A stretch of DNA of 64,000 nucleotides, from assembly GCF_018613935.1 (NCBI RefSeq), contig NZ_JAGGPF010000013.1, positions 1-64,000 on the forward strand, written 5' to 3'. Source of the DNA: Agromyces sp. ISL-38 (GTDB lineage Bacteria > Actinomycetota > Actinomycetes > Actinomycetales > Microbacteriaceae). Both the position numbers and the translations under genes were made by a program. Shown in pieces: positions 37,806-49,432 of the stretch (position 1 is its first letter; the number at the start of each line of letters is the position of its first letter). The notes below the pieces were generated by a model. It was not told the origin of the DNA. It made no database searches and worked only from the letters and a program-made list of their open reading frames with translations.

Positions 37806-40151
37806 CTATTCGACGAGCGCCGGAGCCGCGAGGCGAGCCCGAACGGCGCGGGTCGCTTCGAGGATGTGCTCGAGCGACTCGACCGTCTCGGCGTAGCCAC
37901 GGGTCTTCAGGCCGCAGTCGGGGTTCACCCAGAGTCGCGACGCCGGGATCTCGGCGACCGCCCGCTCGAGGAGCGTCTGCACCTCGGCGGCGCTCGGCAC
38001 TCGCGGTGAGTGGATGTCGTAGACGCCCGGGCCGATGCCGTGGTCGAACCCGCTCGTCGCGAGGTCGTCGACCACCTCCATGCGGCTGCGGGCCGCCTCG
38101 ATGCTCGTGACATCCGCGTCGAGGTTGCGGATCGCATCGATCACGACGCCGAACTCCGAGTAGCAGAGGTGCGTGTGCACCTGGGTCGCGGATGCCGCGC
38201 CGCCCGTTGCGAGCCGGAACGAGCCCACCGACCAGTCGAGGTAGGTCGTCTGGTCACGACGCTTCAGCGGAAGCAGTTCGCGCAGCGCGGGCTCGTCGAC
38301 CTGGATGACGCGGATGCCCGCGCCCTCGAGGTCGGCGATCTCATCGCGAAGGGCGAGTGCGACCTGCCTGGCGGTGTCGCCGAGCGGCTGGTCGTCGCGC
38401 ACGAACGACCACGCGAGGATCGTCACCGGACCGGTGAGCATGCCCTTCACGGGCTTCTCGGTGAGCGACTGCGCATAAGTCGACCACTCGACCGTCATGG
38501 GCGCAGGCCGCGACACGTCGCCCCAGAGGATCGACGGACGCGTGCACCGCGAGCCGTACGACTGCACCCAGCCGTGCTTCGTGACGGCGAAGCCGTCGAG
38601 CAGCTCGGCGAAGTACTGCACCATGTCGTTGCGCTCGGGCTCGCCGTGCACCAGCACATCGAGCCCGATCTCCTCCTGCAGGCGCACGACGCGTTCGATC
38701 TCCTCGCGCATGAGCGCGCGGTACTCGTCGTCGGAGAGCGAGCCGTTCAGGAGGCCTGCGCGGGCGCGACGGATGTCGGTCGTCTGCGGGAATGAGCCGA
38801 TCGTCGTGGTCGGCAGCTCGGGAAGCGCGAGCGCCTCCTGGGCGGCGACGCGCTCGGCGTAGGCGGCGCGGGAGAAGTCCCCGTCGGCGAGTGCCGCGAG
38901 ACGGTCGCGCACGGTCGGCACGCGCACGCCCGGTGCCGTGCTGCGATCGGCGAGGGCCGCGGATGCCGCTGCAAGCTCCTCCTCGATCGCCGCGCGACCC
39001 TCGACGAGCCCGCGCGCGAGCACGGCGACCTGCGCCACCTTCTGGTCGGCGAACGCGAGCCAGCCGACGAGACGCGCATCGAGCTCGGTCTCGTCGTCGA
39101 CATCGTGGGGCACGTGCAGGAGCGAGGTCGAGCTCGAGACGGCGACGGCACCGGAGAAGGCGCGCAGCGCCTCGGCACGTTCGAATGCCGCTGCGAGGTC
39201 GCCGCGCCAGATGTTGTGCCCGTCGATGACGCCAGCCACGAGCGTCTTCGCGGCGAGCGACTCGCTCGTGGCCGGGTCGAGCTGCTCGGGCAGCGAGCCG
39301 CGCACGAGGTCGAATCCGATCGCCTCGACCGGCGTCGCCGCGAGGGCCGGCAGCGCCTCGTCGAGAGCGCCGTAGGGCGCGGCCACGAAGATCGCGGGGC
39401 GAGGTCCGGCGGCGCCGAGCGCGTCGTAGGCGGCGCCGATCGCGTCGATCACTCGATCGCGCGGCTCGTCGATGCTCTCGCTCACGAGCGCCGGCTCGTC
39501 GAACTGCACCCACTCGGCCCCCGCCTCGGCGAGTTCCTCGAGGAGCTCGGCGTATACCGGCACGAGGTCGCCGAGCCGGTCGATCGGCCGGAAGCCGTCG
39601 GGCGCGCCATCGGCGGGCTTCGCGAGGAGGAGGAAGGTGACCGGGCCGACGACGACGGGCCGCGTGAGGAATCCGGCCGCCCGCGCCTCGGCGAACTCGC
39701 CCAGGATGCGCTCGGCGTGCAGGGCGAAATCGGTGTCGGGCCCGACCTCGGGCACGAGGTAGTGGTAGTTCGAGTCGAACCACTTCGTCATCTCGAGCGG
39801 TGCGTCATCGCCCACACCACGAGCGATCGTGAAGTAGGTGGCGAGATCGACGCTGCCGTCGGCGGCCAGCAGGTGGCGGAACCGCTCGGGAACCGCGCCG
39901 ACCGCGACCGCGGCGTCGAGCACCTGGTCGTAGTAGGAGAACGACTCGGGGATCGAGGAGTCGTCGCGGCCGAGTCCGAGTGCGGCGAGGCGCTCGCGAG
40001 TGGCCGCGCGGAGTTCGAACGAGCGCTGCTCGAGTTCGTCGGCGTGGATCGAGCCGGCCCAGAAGGCCTCGACGGCGCGCTTCAGCTCGCGGCGCCGCCC
40101 GATTCGCGGATATCCGAGGATGGTTCCCGTGGGGAAGGCGTATGCAGTCAT
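37806..40151 (-). CDS. metE: Cobalamin-independent methionine synthase
   Basis: Transfers a methyl group from 5-methyltetrahydropteroyl-polyglutamate to homocysteine, the last step of methionine synthesis, without B12. The 781-aa protein has the duplicated TIM-barrel layout. Zinc ligands are visible in the C-terminal half: His and Cys in '[10 protein letters not shown]', a Glu about 20 residues on and Cys in '[10 protein letters not shown]'. The homocysteine-binding '[10 protein letters not shown]' segment is near residue 455. The ATG overlaps the metF stop as ATGA, so methyl donor production and use are encoded together. Confidence 0.97.
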   Translation of the reverse strand: MTAYAFPTGTILGYPRIGRRRELKRAVEAFWAGSIHADELEQRSFELRAATRERLAALGLGRDDSSIPESFSYYDQVLDAAVAVGAVPERFRHLLAADGSVDLATYFTIARGVGDDAPLEMTKWFDSNYHYLVPEVGPDTDFALHAERILGEFAEARAAGFLTRPVVVGPVTFLLLAKPADGAPDGFRPIDRLGDLVPVYAELLEELAEAGAEWVQFDEPALVSESIDEPRDRVIDAIGAAYDALGAAGPRPAIFVAAPYGALDEALPALAATPVEAIGFDLVRGSLPEQLDPATSESLAAKTLVAGVIDGHNIWRGDLAAAFERAEALRAFSGAVAVSSSTSLLHVPHDVDDETELDARLVGWLAFADQKVAQVAVLARGLVEGRAAIEEELAAASAALADRSTAPGVRVPTVRDRLAALADGDFSRAAYAERVAAQEALALPELPTTTIGSFPQTTDIRRARAGLLNGSLSDDEYRALMREEIERVVRLQEEIGLDVLVHGEPERNDMVQYFAELLDGFAVTKHGWVQSYGSRCTRPSILWGDVSRPAPMTVEWSTYAQSLTEKPVKGMLTGPVTILAWSFVRDDQPLGDTARQVALALRDEIADLEGAGIRVIQVDEPALRELLPLKRRDQTTYLDWSVGSFRLATGGAASATQVHTHLCYSEFGVVIDAIRNLDADVTSIEAARSRMEVVDDLATSGFDHGIGPGVYDIHSPRVPSAAEVQTLLERAVAEIPASRLWVNPDCGLKTRGYAETVESLEHILEATRAVRARLAAPALVE

Positions 40152-41146
40152 CGTTGCGTGGTGTTCCTCTCGTTGACGAGCTGGTCGGGATTGCGAAGGT
40201 CGAGCCGGTCGAGCACGTCGAGCACGACCTCGTGGCGGTTGTAGGTGTACAGGTGAAGGCCGGGTGCGCCGCCCTCGAGCACTGCAGCGGCGAGCCGGGC
40301 GGCGAAGGTGATGCCGAGCTCGGCTTGCGCCGCGGCATCCGGTTCGATCTCGAGGTCGATGGCGAGTTCGGCCGGCGGCTCGACTCCCGTGAGTTCGGTG
40401 AGTCGCGCGAGCCGGGCCGGCGTGGTGACGGGCATGATGCCCGGGACGATCGGAATCGTGACGCCGCCCGCGCGAGCACGGTCGACGAACGTGAGGTAGT
40501 CGTCGGCACGCCAGAAGAGCTGGGTGATCGCGAGATTCGCCCCCGAGATCTCTTTCGAAAGCAGAACGTCGACGTCGTGGGCGATACCCCGGGATCGCGG
40601 ATGCCCCGTCGGGAACGCCGCCACCGCGACTCGCTCGGGGCGGGCACGCTCCCGGATGCGAGAAGCGCCCGGCATGCCGGGCATGCCGACCTGCGTGAAA
40701 GGCTCACGCTCTTCCTGCACGCGGTGGATGAGTTGCACGAGTTCGGCAGCGCTCGCGAGATCACCGATTCCGGCGTCGGGGTCGGCGTCGGCGCCGACCG
40801 GCGGATCGCCGCGGAGCGCGAGAAAGCTCGTGACCCCTGCATCGAGGAACTCGCGCACCAGCCGGTTCGCCTCGGCGTGCGAGGAACCGACGCACGTGAG
40901 GTGCGCCATCGGCTCGACGTTCGTGTGCGCGAGCAGGTAGCGGAGCACCGTGAGCGAGCGGTCGCGAGAGGTGCCGCCCGCGCCGAAGGTCACGGAGATG
41001 AACGCGGGATCAGCCTCGGCGAGGCGGTCGATCGTGCGACCGAGGGCGAGCGCCGCAGCATCCGTTCGGGGTGGGAACAGCTCGAACGAGATCGGCGGTC
41101 GAGGCCGACAGTCCGCGCCCTCGGGGGCGGATCCGGTCTCTGCCAT
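40148..41146 (-). CDS. metF: Methylenetetrahydrofolate reductase
   Basis: FAD-dependent reduction of 5,10-methylene-THF to 5-methyl-THF, the donor used by MetE. The 332-aa TIM barrel shows '[11 protein letters not shown]' (catalytic Glu), '[10 protein letters not shown]', 'HLTCVG' and 'LALRGDPP'. An unusual insert '[20 protein letters not shown]' lies near residue 155. The ATG has AGGAG 6 nt upstream. It is first in a metF-metE operon with a ~200-nt region upstream that I could not match to a known riboswitch. Confidence 0.95.
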   Translation of the reverse strand: MAETGSAPEGADCRPRPPISFELFPPRTDAAALALGRTIDRLAEADPAFISVTFGAGGTSRDRSLTVLRYLLAHTNVEPMAHLTCVGSSHAEANRLVREFLDAGVTSFLALRGDPPVGADADPDAGIGDLASAAELVQLIHRVQEEREPFTQVGMPGMPGASRIRERARPERVAVAAFPTGHPRSRGIAHDVDVLLSKEISGANLAITQLFWRADDYLTFVDRARAGGVTIPIVPGIMPVTTPARLARLTELTGVEPPAELAIDLEIEPDAAAQAELGITFAARLAAAVLEGGAPGLHLYTYNRHEVVLDVLDRLDLRNPDQLVNERNTTQR

Positions 41147-41348
41147 GGTGCTCCTGCGTGGCATGCCTCGACGGCGGAGGCACGGCATGCCGCGCTCCCC
41201 CGGCCGAACGGCGGGTGGGTCTCGCGGGCGGGTGCCGGGCTCGGCGGTCGCTCCAGGCGAGGCGGCATCCGGCCGCTCGCCGACGATCAAGAGCGACGAT
41301 ACGCCTCCGCGGCGATGCCCGCGCGTAAATGACGTGACGTGACGCGAA
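41147..41348 (-). promoter_or_regulatory. metF upstream region
   Basis: On the minus strand there is a TGCCTC/GAGGCA hairpin (41182-41164) just before the metF ribosome-binding site. TATCGT (41301-41296) is a weak -10. Three tandem TGACG units lie at 41330-41344 (plus-strand reading). No B12, SAM or SAH riboswitch core was recognised. Confidence 0.3.
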
Positions 41349-42875
41349 TCAGGCGACGACGGGCGCTGCAGTGAACTCGGTGAGCTGGGCCGCCTGCTCA
41401 GGCGATGCGAGCGCGCGGATGCGCGTGCCCTCCTCGTTGTACTCGACCGAGAGCACACGACCGGTCTCGTGCAGGGTCGACACGATGTCGCCGCGGTCGT
41501 ACGGCACAAGCAGGTCGATCTCCACCGCAGGGTCGGGCAACATCCGCGCGATCGCCGCGAGCACATCGCGCACGCCCTCGCCCGTGCGGGCGGAGGCGAA
41601 GATCGCATCGGGCTCGAGGCCGCGAAGCACCAGTCGATCTTCAGGCGACACGAGGTCGGCCTTGTTGAAGACGATGAGTTCACGGATGTCGCGAGCGCCG
41701 AGTTCACCGATGACTTCGCGCACCGTGGTGATCTGGCCGGCCGGGTCGGGGTGAGCCGCATCGACGACATGCACGATCAGGTCGGCGGCGGCGACCTCTT
41801 CGAGCGTCGAACGGAACGCCTCCACGAGCTGGTGCGGGAGGTTGCGCACGAATCCGACGGTGTCGGCGATCGTGTAGACCCGCCCATCAGCCGTCGTGTT
41901 GCGGCGCACCGTGGCATCGAGCGTGGCGAAGAGGGCGTTCTCGACGAGCACGCCCGCGCCCGTGATGCGGTTGAGCAGGCTCGACTTGCCGGCGTTCGTG
42001 TATCCGGCGATCGCCACGGACGGCACCGCGTTGCGCTTGCGGTTCGCGCGCTTGGCCTCGCGTGCGGGCTTCATGGCCACGATCTGCTTGCGGAGGCGAG
42101 ACATGCGCGTGTGGATGCGACGCCGATCGAGCTCGATCTTCGTCTCACCGGGGCCACGTGAGCCCATGCCCGCGCCGGCGCCGCCGACCTGGCCACCGGC
42201 CTGGCGCGACATCGACTCGCCCCAGCCGCGCAGGCGGGGAAGCAGGTATTCGAGCTGCGCGAGCTCGACTTGCGCCTTGCCCTCGCGGCTCTTCGCGTGC
42301 TGGCTGAAGATGTCGAGGATGACGGCGGTGCGGTCGATGACCTTGACCTTCACCACGTCTTCGAGTGCACGCCGCTGGCTGGGCGCGAGCTCGGTGTCGG
42401 CGATGACCGTGTCTGCGCCGAGGGCGGCGACGACGTGTCGCAGCTCTTCGGCCTTGCCGCTGCCGAGGTACGTGCTCGGGTCGGGATTCGGACGGCGTTG
42501 CAGCAGCCCGTCGAGTACCCGGGCGCCGGCCGTCTCGGCCAGGGCGGCGAGCTCTCGCATGGAGTTCTCGGCATCGTCTTGTGCACCTTGCGCGTACACG
42601 CCGATGAGCACGACGTTCTCGAGCCGCAACTGCCGGTACTCGACCTCGGTGACGTCTTCGAGCTCGGTGGAGAGGCCGCTGACGCGGCGAAGGGCGGCGC
42701 GCTCTTCGCGCTCGTACTGCTCGCCGTCGGTCGAGCCGGCGGCTGGGTCATCCGACCCGGGAGCCATCAGCGCTTCGGCTGGTGCGCCGAAGCGCGTGAC
42801 GCCGGCCTTGGAAGCTGCGCCTCTCAGCACACGCTCGACGGCGTCGTCGACGGTGTCGTGTTCGGCTTCATTCAT
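41349..42875 (-). CDS. hflX: HflX GTPase
   Basis: A ribosome-associated GTPase (508 aa) that rescues or splits stalled ribosomes under stress. An ~85-residue acidic N-terminal extension precedes the HflX N-domain ('VVLIGVYAQG...PSTYLGSGKAEEL'). A coiled-coil linker ('GPGETKIELDRRRIHTRM') follows, then the G domain with G1 GYTNAGKSS, G2/G3 'TIADTVGF' and G4 FNKADL. The ATG at 42875 has no Shine-Dalgarno, but TAGGGT ends 7 nt upstream, indicating a leaderless mRNA. It is divergent from the RsmC-like gene. Confidence 0.95.
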   Translation of the reverse strand: MNEAEHDTVDDAVERVLRGAASKAGVTRFGAPAEALMAPGSDDPAAGSTDGEQYEREERAALRRVSGLSTELEDVTEVEYRQLRLENVVLIGVYAQGAQDDAENSMRELAALAETAGARVLDGLLQRRPNPDPSTYLGSGKAEELRHVVAALGADTVIADTELAPSQRRALEDVVKVKVIDRTAVILDIFSQHAKSREGKAQVELAQLEYLLPRLRGWGESMSRQAGGQVGGAGAGMGSRGPGETKIELDRRRIHTRMSRLRKQIVAMKPAREAKRANRKRNAVPSVAIAGYTNAGKSSLLNRITGAGVLVENALFATLDATVRRNTTADGRVYTIADTVGFVRNLPHQLVEAFRSTLEEVAAADLIVHVVDAAHPDPAGQITTVREVIGELGARDIRELIVFNKADLVSPEDRLVLRGLEPDAIFASARTGEGVRDVLAAIARMLPDPAVEIDLLVPYDRGDIVSTLHETGRVLSVEYNEEGTRIRALASPEQAAQLTEFTAAPVVA

Positions 42876-42882
42876 TGTGTTA

Positions 42883-42910
42883 ACCCTAGTTCCAATCGCT
42901 GCGATAGGTT
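42883..42910. promoter_or_regulatory. Divergent leaderless promoters of hflX and the RsmC-like gene
   Basis: On the minus strand TAGGGT (42888-42883) ends 7 nt before the hflX ATG. On the plus strand TAGGTT (42905-42910) ends 7 nt before the methyltransferase ATG. Both predict transcription from the start codon. The 42-bp gap means both polymerases would use overlapping DNA. Confidence 0.5.
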
Positions 42911-42917
42911 CCCCTGT

Positions 42918-43574
42918 ATGCCCTCGGACCACTATTTCTCCTCGAATCCGCGGAGCGGCCGCGCTCCCCGCACGATCCGGGTGCAACTCGCGGGGCGAGA
43001 GGTCGAACTCGAGACCGCGGGCGGTGTCTTCAGCCCCGAGCGCATCGACGCCGGCACCCGGGTGCTGCTCGGAACCGTACCCGAGCCCCCGCAGCACGGG
43101 CACCTGCTCGATCTCGGGTGCGGTTGGGGTCCGATTGCGCTGACGCTTGCCCTCACGGCGCCTGAGGCGACCGTCTGGGCGGTCGACGTGAATGAGCGGG
43201 CGCTCGATCTCGTGCGACGCAACGCTCGTCGCCTCGGCCTCCACAATGTCAACGCCGCGCTGCCCGACGATGTTCCCGACGCGATTCGCTTCGGCACGAT
43301 CTGGTCGAATCCACCGATCCGCGTCGGCAAGACAGAGCTGCACGCGCTCCTGCTCCGCTGGCTGCCACGACTCGACGCCGACGCGATCGCGTGGCTCGTC
43401 GTGCAACGCAACCTCGGCTCGGACTCGCTGCAGCGCTGGCTCGACGAGGCGCTGCCCGCAGGCTTCGAGGTCGATCGCGCCGAGCTCTCGAAGGGATACC
43501 GGGTGCTCACGGTCAGCGCGCCGGGCGGCCCGGCGCCGGGTCAGGGCACGAGCCCGAAACTCACGCGAGGCTGA
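42918..43574 (+). CDS. RsmC-like class I SAM methyltransferase
   Basis: A 218-aa methyltransferase. Motif I is '[13 protein letters not shown]' (SAM binding), motif II ends in '[11 protein letters not shown]', and the NPP motif '[10 protein letters not shown]' is that of N-methyltransferases acting on guanine, as in 16S rRNA RsmC. The start '[15 protein letters not shown]' is the actinobacterial short form lacking the N-terminal pseudo-domain. The likely product is m2G in 16S rRNA; the exact site is unproven. Its 3' end overlaps dapF by 14 bp, tail to tail. Confidence 0.85.
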   Translation: MPSDHYFSSNPRSGRAPRTIRVQLAGREVELETAGGVFSPERIDAGTRVLLGTVPEPPQHGHLLDLGCGWGPIALTLALTAPEATVWAVDVNERALDLVRRNARRLGLHNVNAALPDDVPDAIRFGTIWSNPPIRVGKTELHALLLRWLPRLDADAIAWLVVQRNLGSDSLQRWLDEALPAGFEVDRAELSKGYRVLTVSAPGGPAPGQGTSPKLTRG

Positions 43575-44442
43575 GCACGCCGTCGAACACGAGCTCGGCC
43601 GGGCCCGACAAGGCGACGTGCTCGCCGTCGTCGCCCGCGAACATGCGCACGCCGAGCACACCGCCCGGCACCTGCACGCGCCATTCGTCGGGTGCGCCGG
43701 CACCGGCCCAATGCCGCACCGCGAGTGCCGCAGCCACCGCACCGGTGCCGCACGAGAGCGTCTCACCCGATCCACGTTCGTGCACCCGCATTCGGATGCG
43801 TCCGACGCCGTCTTCGACGAGCGGTTCGGCCGGCACGACGAACTCGATGTTGGCCCCCGCTTCGGGCACCGGTTCGAGGATCGGCTGGTAGGCGAGATCG
43901 AGCCCGTCGAGCTCGGCGTCGTCGGCGAGCGCCACGACGACGTGCGGATTGCCGACGTCGATGCCGATGCCGGGCCGAGCGACGGGAAGATGCCTCGCGC
44001 GAACGAGTGGCTCACCGCCCGCGAGTCGCCAGCGACCGAGGTCGGCCTCGAATCCGGCGCGGTTCGGCGTGACGGTGCGCACTCCCGCCCTCGTGCCGAT
44101 CGCGATGGACGCTCCGGGGTGCAGCTCCGCGAGGCCCTGGTCGAGGAGGTACTTCGTGAAGACCCGGATGCCGTTGCCGCACATCTCGGACACGCTGCCG
44201 TCGGCGTTCCAGTAGTCCATGAACCAGGTCGCGTCGGAGTCGGCGGCAAGCGCCGAGGCGCCGTCGTCGAGGTTGCGGGAGCGCACGGCTCGGATGACCC
44301 CGTCGGCGCCCACGCCGAAACGACGGTCGCAGACCGCGGCGATCTGGGTCGGGGTGAGCTCGGTGTCGCCCTCAGGATCGCTGAAGAGCACGAAGTCGTT
44401 GCCCGTGCCCTGTCCCTTGGTGAACCGCAGATCGAACGACAT
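43561..44442 (-). CDS. dapF: Diaminopimelate epimerase
   Basis: Interconverts LL- and meso-diaminopimelate for lysine and peptidoglycan. The 293-aa cofactor-free racemase has its two catalytic cysteines at Cys88 (EMCGNGIR) and Cys231 (LSCGTGAVA), plus the 'GTGNDFVLF' N-terminal motif. It starts 5 nt after the miaA stop, so it is the last gene of the recA-recX-miaB-miaA-dapF run. It supplies the same pathway as dapA at 62.2 kb. Confidence 0.96.
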   Translation of the reverse strand: MSFDLRFTKGQGTGNDFVLFSDPEGDTELTPTQIAAVCDRRFGVGADGVIRAVRSRNLDDGASALAADSDATWFMDYWNADGSVSEMCGNGIRVFTKYLLDQGLAELHPGASIAIGTRAGVRTVTPNRAGFEADLGRWRLAGGEPLVRARHLPVARPGIGIDVGNPHVVVALADDAELDGLDLAYQPILEPVPEAGANIEFVVPAEPLVEDGVGRIRMRVHERGSGETLSCGTGAVAAALAVRHWAGAGAPDEWRVQVPGGVLGVRMFAGDDGEHVALSGPAELVFDGVLSLA

Positions 44443-44446
44443 GACG

Positions 44447-45367
44447 TCAGTCTATGGCCGCCTGGCGGGCCAGTTCCGCGCCTCGGGCCACGACGTCGTC
44501 GGCGTCGATCGTCTCTGCGTGCCGGTACCGCTTGAACCAGGAGACCTGGCGACGGGCGTAGGTGCGGGTGAGTTGCCGCGTCTCGTCGATCGCCTCCTCA
44601 CGAGTGAGGCGCCCGCCCAGCTCGCCGAGGGCTTGCGCGTAGCCAATGGCCTGGCGCGCGGTCACACCCCGCTCGATGCCCTGCGGGATGAGCCCGCGTA
44701 CCTCGTCGAGGAGGCCGTCTTCCCACATGGCGGCCGTGCGGGCGTCGAGACGCTGCACGAGGCGCGCCCGGTCGCTGCGCAGATGCACGATGCGGTGCTG
44801 TCGCCACGGGACCGGCTCGTCGGGCAGCCGCGCCGCCTTGGGCTCCCCCGTGAGCTCGATCACCTCGAGCGCGCGCACGATGCGGCGGCCGTTCTGCGCG
44901 TCGACGCTCGCGGCGGTCTCGGCATCGATGGCACGCAAGCGGGCGTGCAGGAGACCCGGCCCGTGATCGGCGAGCTCCTGCTCGAGCCGGGCTCGCAGCG
45001 CGGCATCCGTGCCCGGAAACCGGAAGTCGTGGATCACCGACGACACGTAGAGTCCGGAGCCGCCCACGAGCAGCGCAACGCCCTCACGCGCGAGGATCTC
45101 GTCGATGACGGTGCGAGCGCTCGATTGGTAGGCCGCGACGGATGCCTCCTCGGTGACGTCGAGCACGTCGAGGAGGTGGTGCGGCACGCCTCGTCGCTGG
45201 GCTTCGGTCAGCTTGGCGGTGCCGATGTCCATGCCGCGATAGAGCTGCATCGCGTCGGCGTTCACGACTTCGGCTGTGCGGCCGACCCGGCCGAACGCCT
45301 CGGCGAGGTCGAGCGCGAAGTCGGACTTGCCGGTGCCCGTGGCGCCGACGATCGCGATGAGGGTCAC
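44447..45367 (-). CDS. miaA: tRNA dimethylallyltransferase
   Basis: Adds the isopentenyl group to A37 of tRNAs reading UNN codons, the substrate step for MiaB. The 306-aa P-loop enzyme has '[18 protein letters not shown]', '[19 protein letters not shown]', '[13 protein letters not shown]' and '[14 protein letters not shown]', all diagnostic. The GTG start follows the miaB stop after 1 nt (TGACGTG). A longer frame upstream would lie within miaB. Confidence 0.96.
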   Translation of the reverse strand: MTLIAIVGATGTGKSDFALDLAEAFGRVGRTAEVVNADAMQLYRGMDIGTAKLTEAQRRGVPHHLLDVLDVTEEASVAAYQSSARTVIDEILAREGVALLVGGSGLYVSSVIHDFRFPGTDAALRARLEQELADHGPGLLHARLRAIDAETAASVDAQNGRRIVRALEVIELTGEPKAARLPDEPVPWRQHRIVHLRSDRARLVQRLDARTAAMWEDGLLDEVRGLIPQGIERGVTARQAIGYAQALGELGGRLTREEAIDETRQLTRTYARRQVSWFKRYRHAETIDADDVVARGAELARQAAID

Positions 45368-45368
45368 G

Positions 45369-46964
45369 TCAGCGTTCGGCGTCGGTGGGGTCGTAGATGG
45401 GCATGGTGCCGACACCGGGAGCCACGAGCGGCTCGGTGCCACGGGCGCGCAACATCGGCAGACCGAGCGAGACACGGCCGGCAGCGGATGCCGCGAGGCT
45501 CGCCGGAACGCCACAGCTCTCGGCTTGCGCGAGATCCCACGCGTCGCCGGCTCGTGTGCGGCGGATGCGGAGCGGGGCGTCGTCGAAGGAGTCGGCGAGG
45601 AGGTGGAACGGCGCCGCTTGCGTCACCGTGACCGAGACCACGTCGCCGGGACGCGGGAGCTCGGAACCAGATGGCACTTCGAAGTGCACGAGCCGGCTGT
45701 CTTCGGCGCGGCCGCTCAAGCGATGCGTCTCGGCGTCTTTCTTGCCTTCGCCGTTGGCGACGAGCACCTCGACGGGGCGACCGACGACACGCAGGTTCTC
45801 GTCCCAGGAGATGCGCTCCTGCAGCGCGATGAGTCGCTCGTAGCGCTCTTGGACGACCGCCTTCGGCACCTGGTCGGGCATCGTCGCGGCGGGGGTGCCC
45901 GGCCGGATGGAGTACTGGAAGGTGAACGCGGAGGCGAATCGCGCTGCTTCGACGACGCGCAGCGTCTCTTGGAAGTCCTCCTCGGTCTCACCGGGGAAGC
46001 CGACGATGATGTCGGTGGAGATAGCGGCGTTCGGGATACGGGCGCGAACGCGGTCGAGGATGCCGAGGAACTTCTCGGAGCGGTAGGAGCGACGCATTGC
46101 CTTGAGCATGCGATCAGAACCCGACTGCAGCGGCATGTGAAGCTGGGGCATGACGGCCGGAGTGTCGGCCATCGCGTCGATGACGTCGTCGGTGAATGCG
46201 GCCGGGTGCGGGCTCGTGAAGCGGATGCGCTCGAGCCCGTCGATCTCGCCGGCCGCGCGGAGCAGCTTGCCGAACGCCTGCCGGTCGCCGAACTCGACGC
46301 CGTAGGAGTTGACGTTCTGCCCGAGGAGCGTGACCTCGATCGCGCCGTCGTCGACGAGGGCCTGGATTTCGGCGAGGATGTCGCCGGGCCGCCGGTCTTT
46401 CTCCTTGCCCCGCAGCGCCGGGACGATGCAGAAGGTGCACGTGTTGTTGCAGCCGACGGAGATGGACACCCATCCGCTGTAGGTGGAGTCGCGCTTCGTC
46501 GGCAGCGTGGAGGGGAAGACCTCGAGCGAGTCGAGGATCTCGAGCTGCGCCTCATCGTTGTGGCGTGCACGCTCGAGCAGGCTCGGCAGCGATCCCATGT
46601 TGTGCGTGCCGAAGACGACGTCGACCCACGGCGCCTTCTCGAGGATGACGTTCTTGTCCTTCTGCGCGAGGCAGCCGCCCACCGCGATCTGCATGCCGGC
46701 GTGGCGGCGCTTGACGCTCGCGAGATGGCCCAGGTTGCCGTAGAGCTTGTTGTCGGCGTTCTCGCGGACGGCGCACGTGTTGATGACCACGATGTCGGCC
46801 TCGGCGCCGTTGGCGGGCACATAGCCTGCGGCTTCAAGCGAGCCGCTGAGTCGCTCGGAGTCGTGCACGTTCATCTGGCATCCGAACGTGCGAACCTCAT
46901 AGGTTCGCGGCGTGGGTGCCGGCTCGGTGGCCTCGGCGGGCGAGACCTCGTGAAGGGTGCTCAT
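45369..46964 (-). CDS. miaB: tRNA-2-methylthio-N6-dimethylallyladenosine synthase
   Basis: A radical-SAM methylthiotransferase of 531 aa that completes ms2i6A37 on tRNA. The N-terminal MTTase domain has cluster cysteines at 29, 64 and 98; the radical SAM cluster is CNNTCTFC with Cys172, 176 and 179. The TRAM-like domain follows near residue 390. A C-terminal extension of about 60 residues ('[16 protein letters not shown]...') exceeds the E. coli enzyme and is probably lineage-specific. It lies between recX and miaA in the same direction, 12 nt from recX. Confidence 0.96.
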   Translation of the reverse strand: MSTLHEVSPAEATEPAPTPRTYEVRTFGCQMNVHDSERLSGSLEAAGYVPANGAEADIVVINTCAVRENADNKLYGNLGHLASVKRRHAGMQIAVGGCLAQKDKNVILEKAPWVDVVFGTHNMGSLPSLLERARHNDEAQLEILDSLEVFPSTLPTKRDSTYSGWVSISVGCNNTCTFCIVPALRGKEKDRRPGDILAEIQALVDDGAIEVTLLGQNVNSYGVEFGDRQAFGKLLRAAGEIDGLERIRFTSPHPAAFTDDVIDAMADTPAVMPQLHMPLQSGSDRMLKAMRRSYRSEKFLGILDRVRARIPNAAISTDIIVGFPGETEEDFQETLRVVEAARFASAFTFQYSIRPGTPAATMPDQVPKAVVQERYERLIALQERISWDENLRVVGRPVEVLVANGEGKKDAETHRLSGRAEDSRLVHFEVPSGSELPRPGDVVSVTVTQAAPFHLLADSFDDAPLRIRRTRAGDAWDLAQAESCGVPASLAASAAGRVSLGLPMLRARGTEPLVAPGVGTMPIYDPTDAER

Positions 46965-46976
46965 GATCGCACCAGT

Positions 46977-47702
46977 TTACGAGCCTGCGGCTGCGAGCGC
47001 GGACGACACCGCCTCACGCACGACGTCGCCGGGGTAACCCCGCCGCTGCAGGAACGCGGAGAGGCGGCGCTCGGCCGTCTTGCGATCGAGTCCGGTGAGC
47101 TGACGAGCGCGCCGCTCGGCGACCGCGTGGGCGTTCTCGCGCTCCACCTCGGGATCGAGCTCATCGACGGCGGCGCGCGCCGCGGACGGATCGACGCCGC
47201 GTCGGCCGAGTTCTTGCATGATGGCGCCGCTCCCCTTGCCCCGACGCGCTCCATGACTGTGCACGACCTGCTCGGCGAGCCGGGCATCATCGAGATAGCC
47301 GAGCCGCTCGTACCGCTCGATCCACTCCTCGACCTCTGTTTCGTCGAGGCCGTGCTCGATGAGCACCGATCGCACTTCGGCGATCGAGAGCGCGGACCGC
47401 CTGAGTCGCGACACGACGAGCCGGTCGATGCGCTCATCGCGCTCGGCACCGGACTCTGTGGCTTCGACCTCGTCGCCGACGACGGCAAGACGTGATCGCC
47501 GACTGAGTCGACTCTGCCCTCCGAACTCCCGGCGCTTGGGACGCTCCGCCAGCACTTCGGTCGCCGGCGACTCCTCGGGCTCAGCTCGGGACTCCTCCGG
47601 CTCAGCTCGGGATTCGGGCGATGCTCGCGGAGTCTCCCCCGCCGGCGTCGCCCATGGCAGGTACGAGACCGGGGCGAGGTGCTCCGATGACTCATCACTC
47701 AT
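46977..47702 (-). CDS. recX: RecX regulator of RecA
   Basis: A small helical protein that caps RecA filaments and limits recombinase activity. The 241-aa product has an acidic, disordered N-terminal ~80 residues with a doubled ESRAEPE unit, then three RecX three-helix repeats ('[21 protein letters not shown]', 'YLDDARLAEQVVHSHGARRGKG', 'RQLTGLDRKTAERRLSAFLQRRGY'). GAGAGGAG precedes the ATG. It follows recA by 37 nt and shares its SOS-regulated transcript. Confidence 0.92.
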   Translation of the reverse strand: MSDESSEHLAPVSYLPWATPAGETPRASPESRAEPEESRAEPEESPATEVLAERPKRREFGGQSRLSRRSRLAVVGDEVEATESGAERDERIDRLVVSRLRRSALSIAEVRSVLIEHGLDETEVEEWIERYERLGYLDDARLAEQVVHSHGARRGKGSGAIMQELGRRGVDPSAARAAVDELDPEVERENAHAVAERRARQLTGLDRKTAERRLSAFLQRRGYPGDVVREAVSSALAAAGS

Positions 47703-47739
47703 GTGTCGCTCCTCTCCCCGGTCTTCGTACAGAACAGCG

Positions 47740-48816
<1,077 letters not shown>

Positions 48817-49008
48817 TGCTGGCTCCTTTGATGCTCGACGTTGCTGCCTCTAGGCTGTCGTTCCACGTTGCGGGCCGTGACCCGCGGCGTCTCGCGACAA
48901 GGCGGTTGCGGTGTGTTCCGACGCTTCGACCGTATGGCCGACCACCGACATCCGACGCCCTGTTCGACGGGAATGTGGAGGGAAACGCCGTTCCTCCTGC
49001 TGTTGAGG

Positions 49009-49070
49009 AGCCTAACGCAGGAACCGAACGGATGTTCGAAGGATCATCCGCGTGTCGAACACGTCTTCGG
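49009..49070 (-). promoter_or_regulatory. recA promoter with two LexA boxes
   Basis: TAGGCT on the minus strand (49014-49009) is the best -10. CCGAACGGATGTTCGA (49024-49039) matches the SOS consensus at 11 of 12 fixed positions and covers the spacer and -35 region. A second, weaker site, TCGAACACGTCTTCGG (49055-49070), matches 10 of 12. The stretch 48817-49119 otherwise holds only the ~185-nt untranslated leader. Confidence 0.65.
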
Positions 49071-49119
49071 GACGATCTGCAGCAGCAGGGACGATCTGCA
49101 TCCAGCGATCAGGCGAGCG

Positions 49120-49368
49120 TCAGCCGGCGTCGCGAGCGTGGTGCGAGCCCGGCTGGCGCCGCCGGCCGACGCCGTGTCGCCGAGCAGGCGGCACGTCGGC
49201 TGCATCGCAGAGGGCGAGCCACACCGAGCGCGGGTCGACGCCGTCGGCGAGCGCCTCGCGGGCCGTGCGGCCGTCGAGCGGCGCGAGCACCAGGTCGTTC
49301 ACGAGCACGCCGGCATAGCCCGGCCCGAACTCCTCGTCGACGGCGATCTGGAACTCGCTCAGCTTCAT
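49120..49368 (-). CDS. DUF3046 family protein
   Basis: An 82-aa protein matching DUF3046, a short actinobacterial family encoded next to recA. 'MKLSEFQIAVDEEFGPGYAGVLVNDLVL' followed by 'LDGRTAREALADGVDPRSVWLALCDA' is the conserved core; the last ~20 residues are basic and variable. The function is unknown. GGAGG lies 7 nt before the ATG. It lies between the clgR-type gene and the recA promoter, whose upstream LexA box it approaches within 50 bp. Confidence 0.85.
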   Translation of the reverse strand: MKLSEFQIAVDEEFGPGYAGVLVNDLVLAPLDGRTAREALADGVDPRSVWLALCDAADVPPARRHGVGRRRQPGSHHARDAG

Positions 49369-49432
49369 CGGACGCCTCCGGACATGCAATCGGCCGGTCC
49401 GAGGACCGGCCGATGCGTGGGAACGAAATGGG

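Noticed and set aside
41147-41348. Cobalamin, SAM or SAH riboswitch before metF
   Set aside because: I looked for the conserved cores (B12 box and SAH-type pattern) and found only partial, unconvincing matches.
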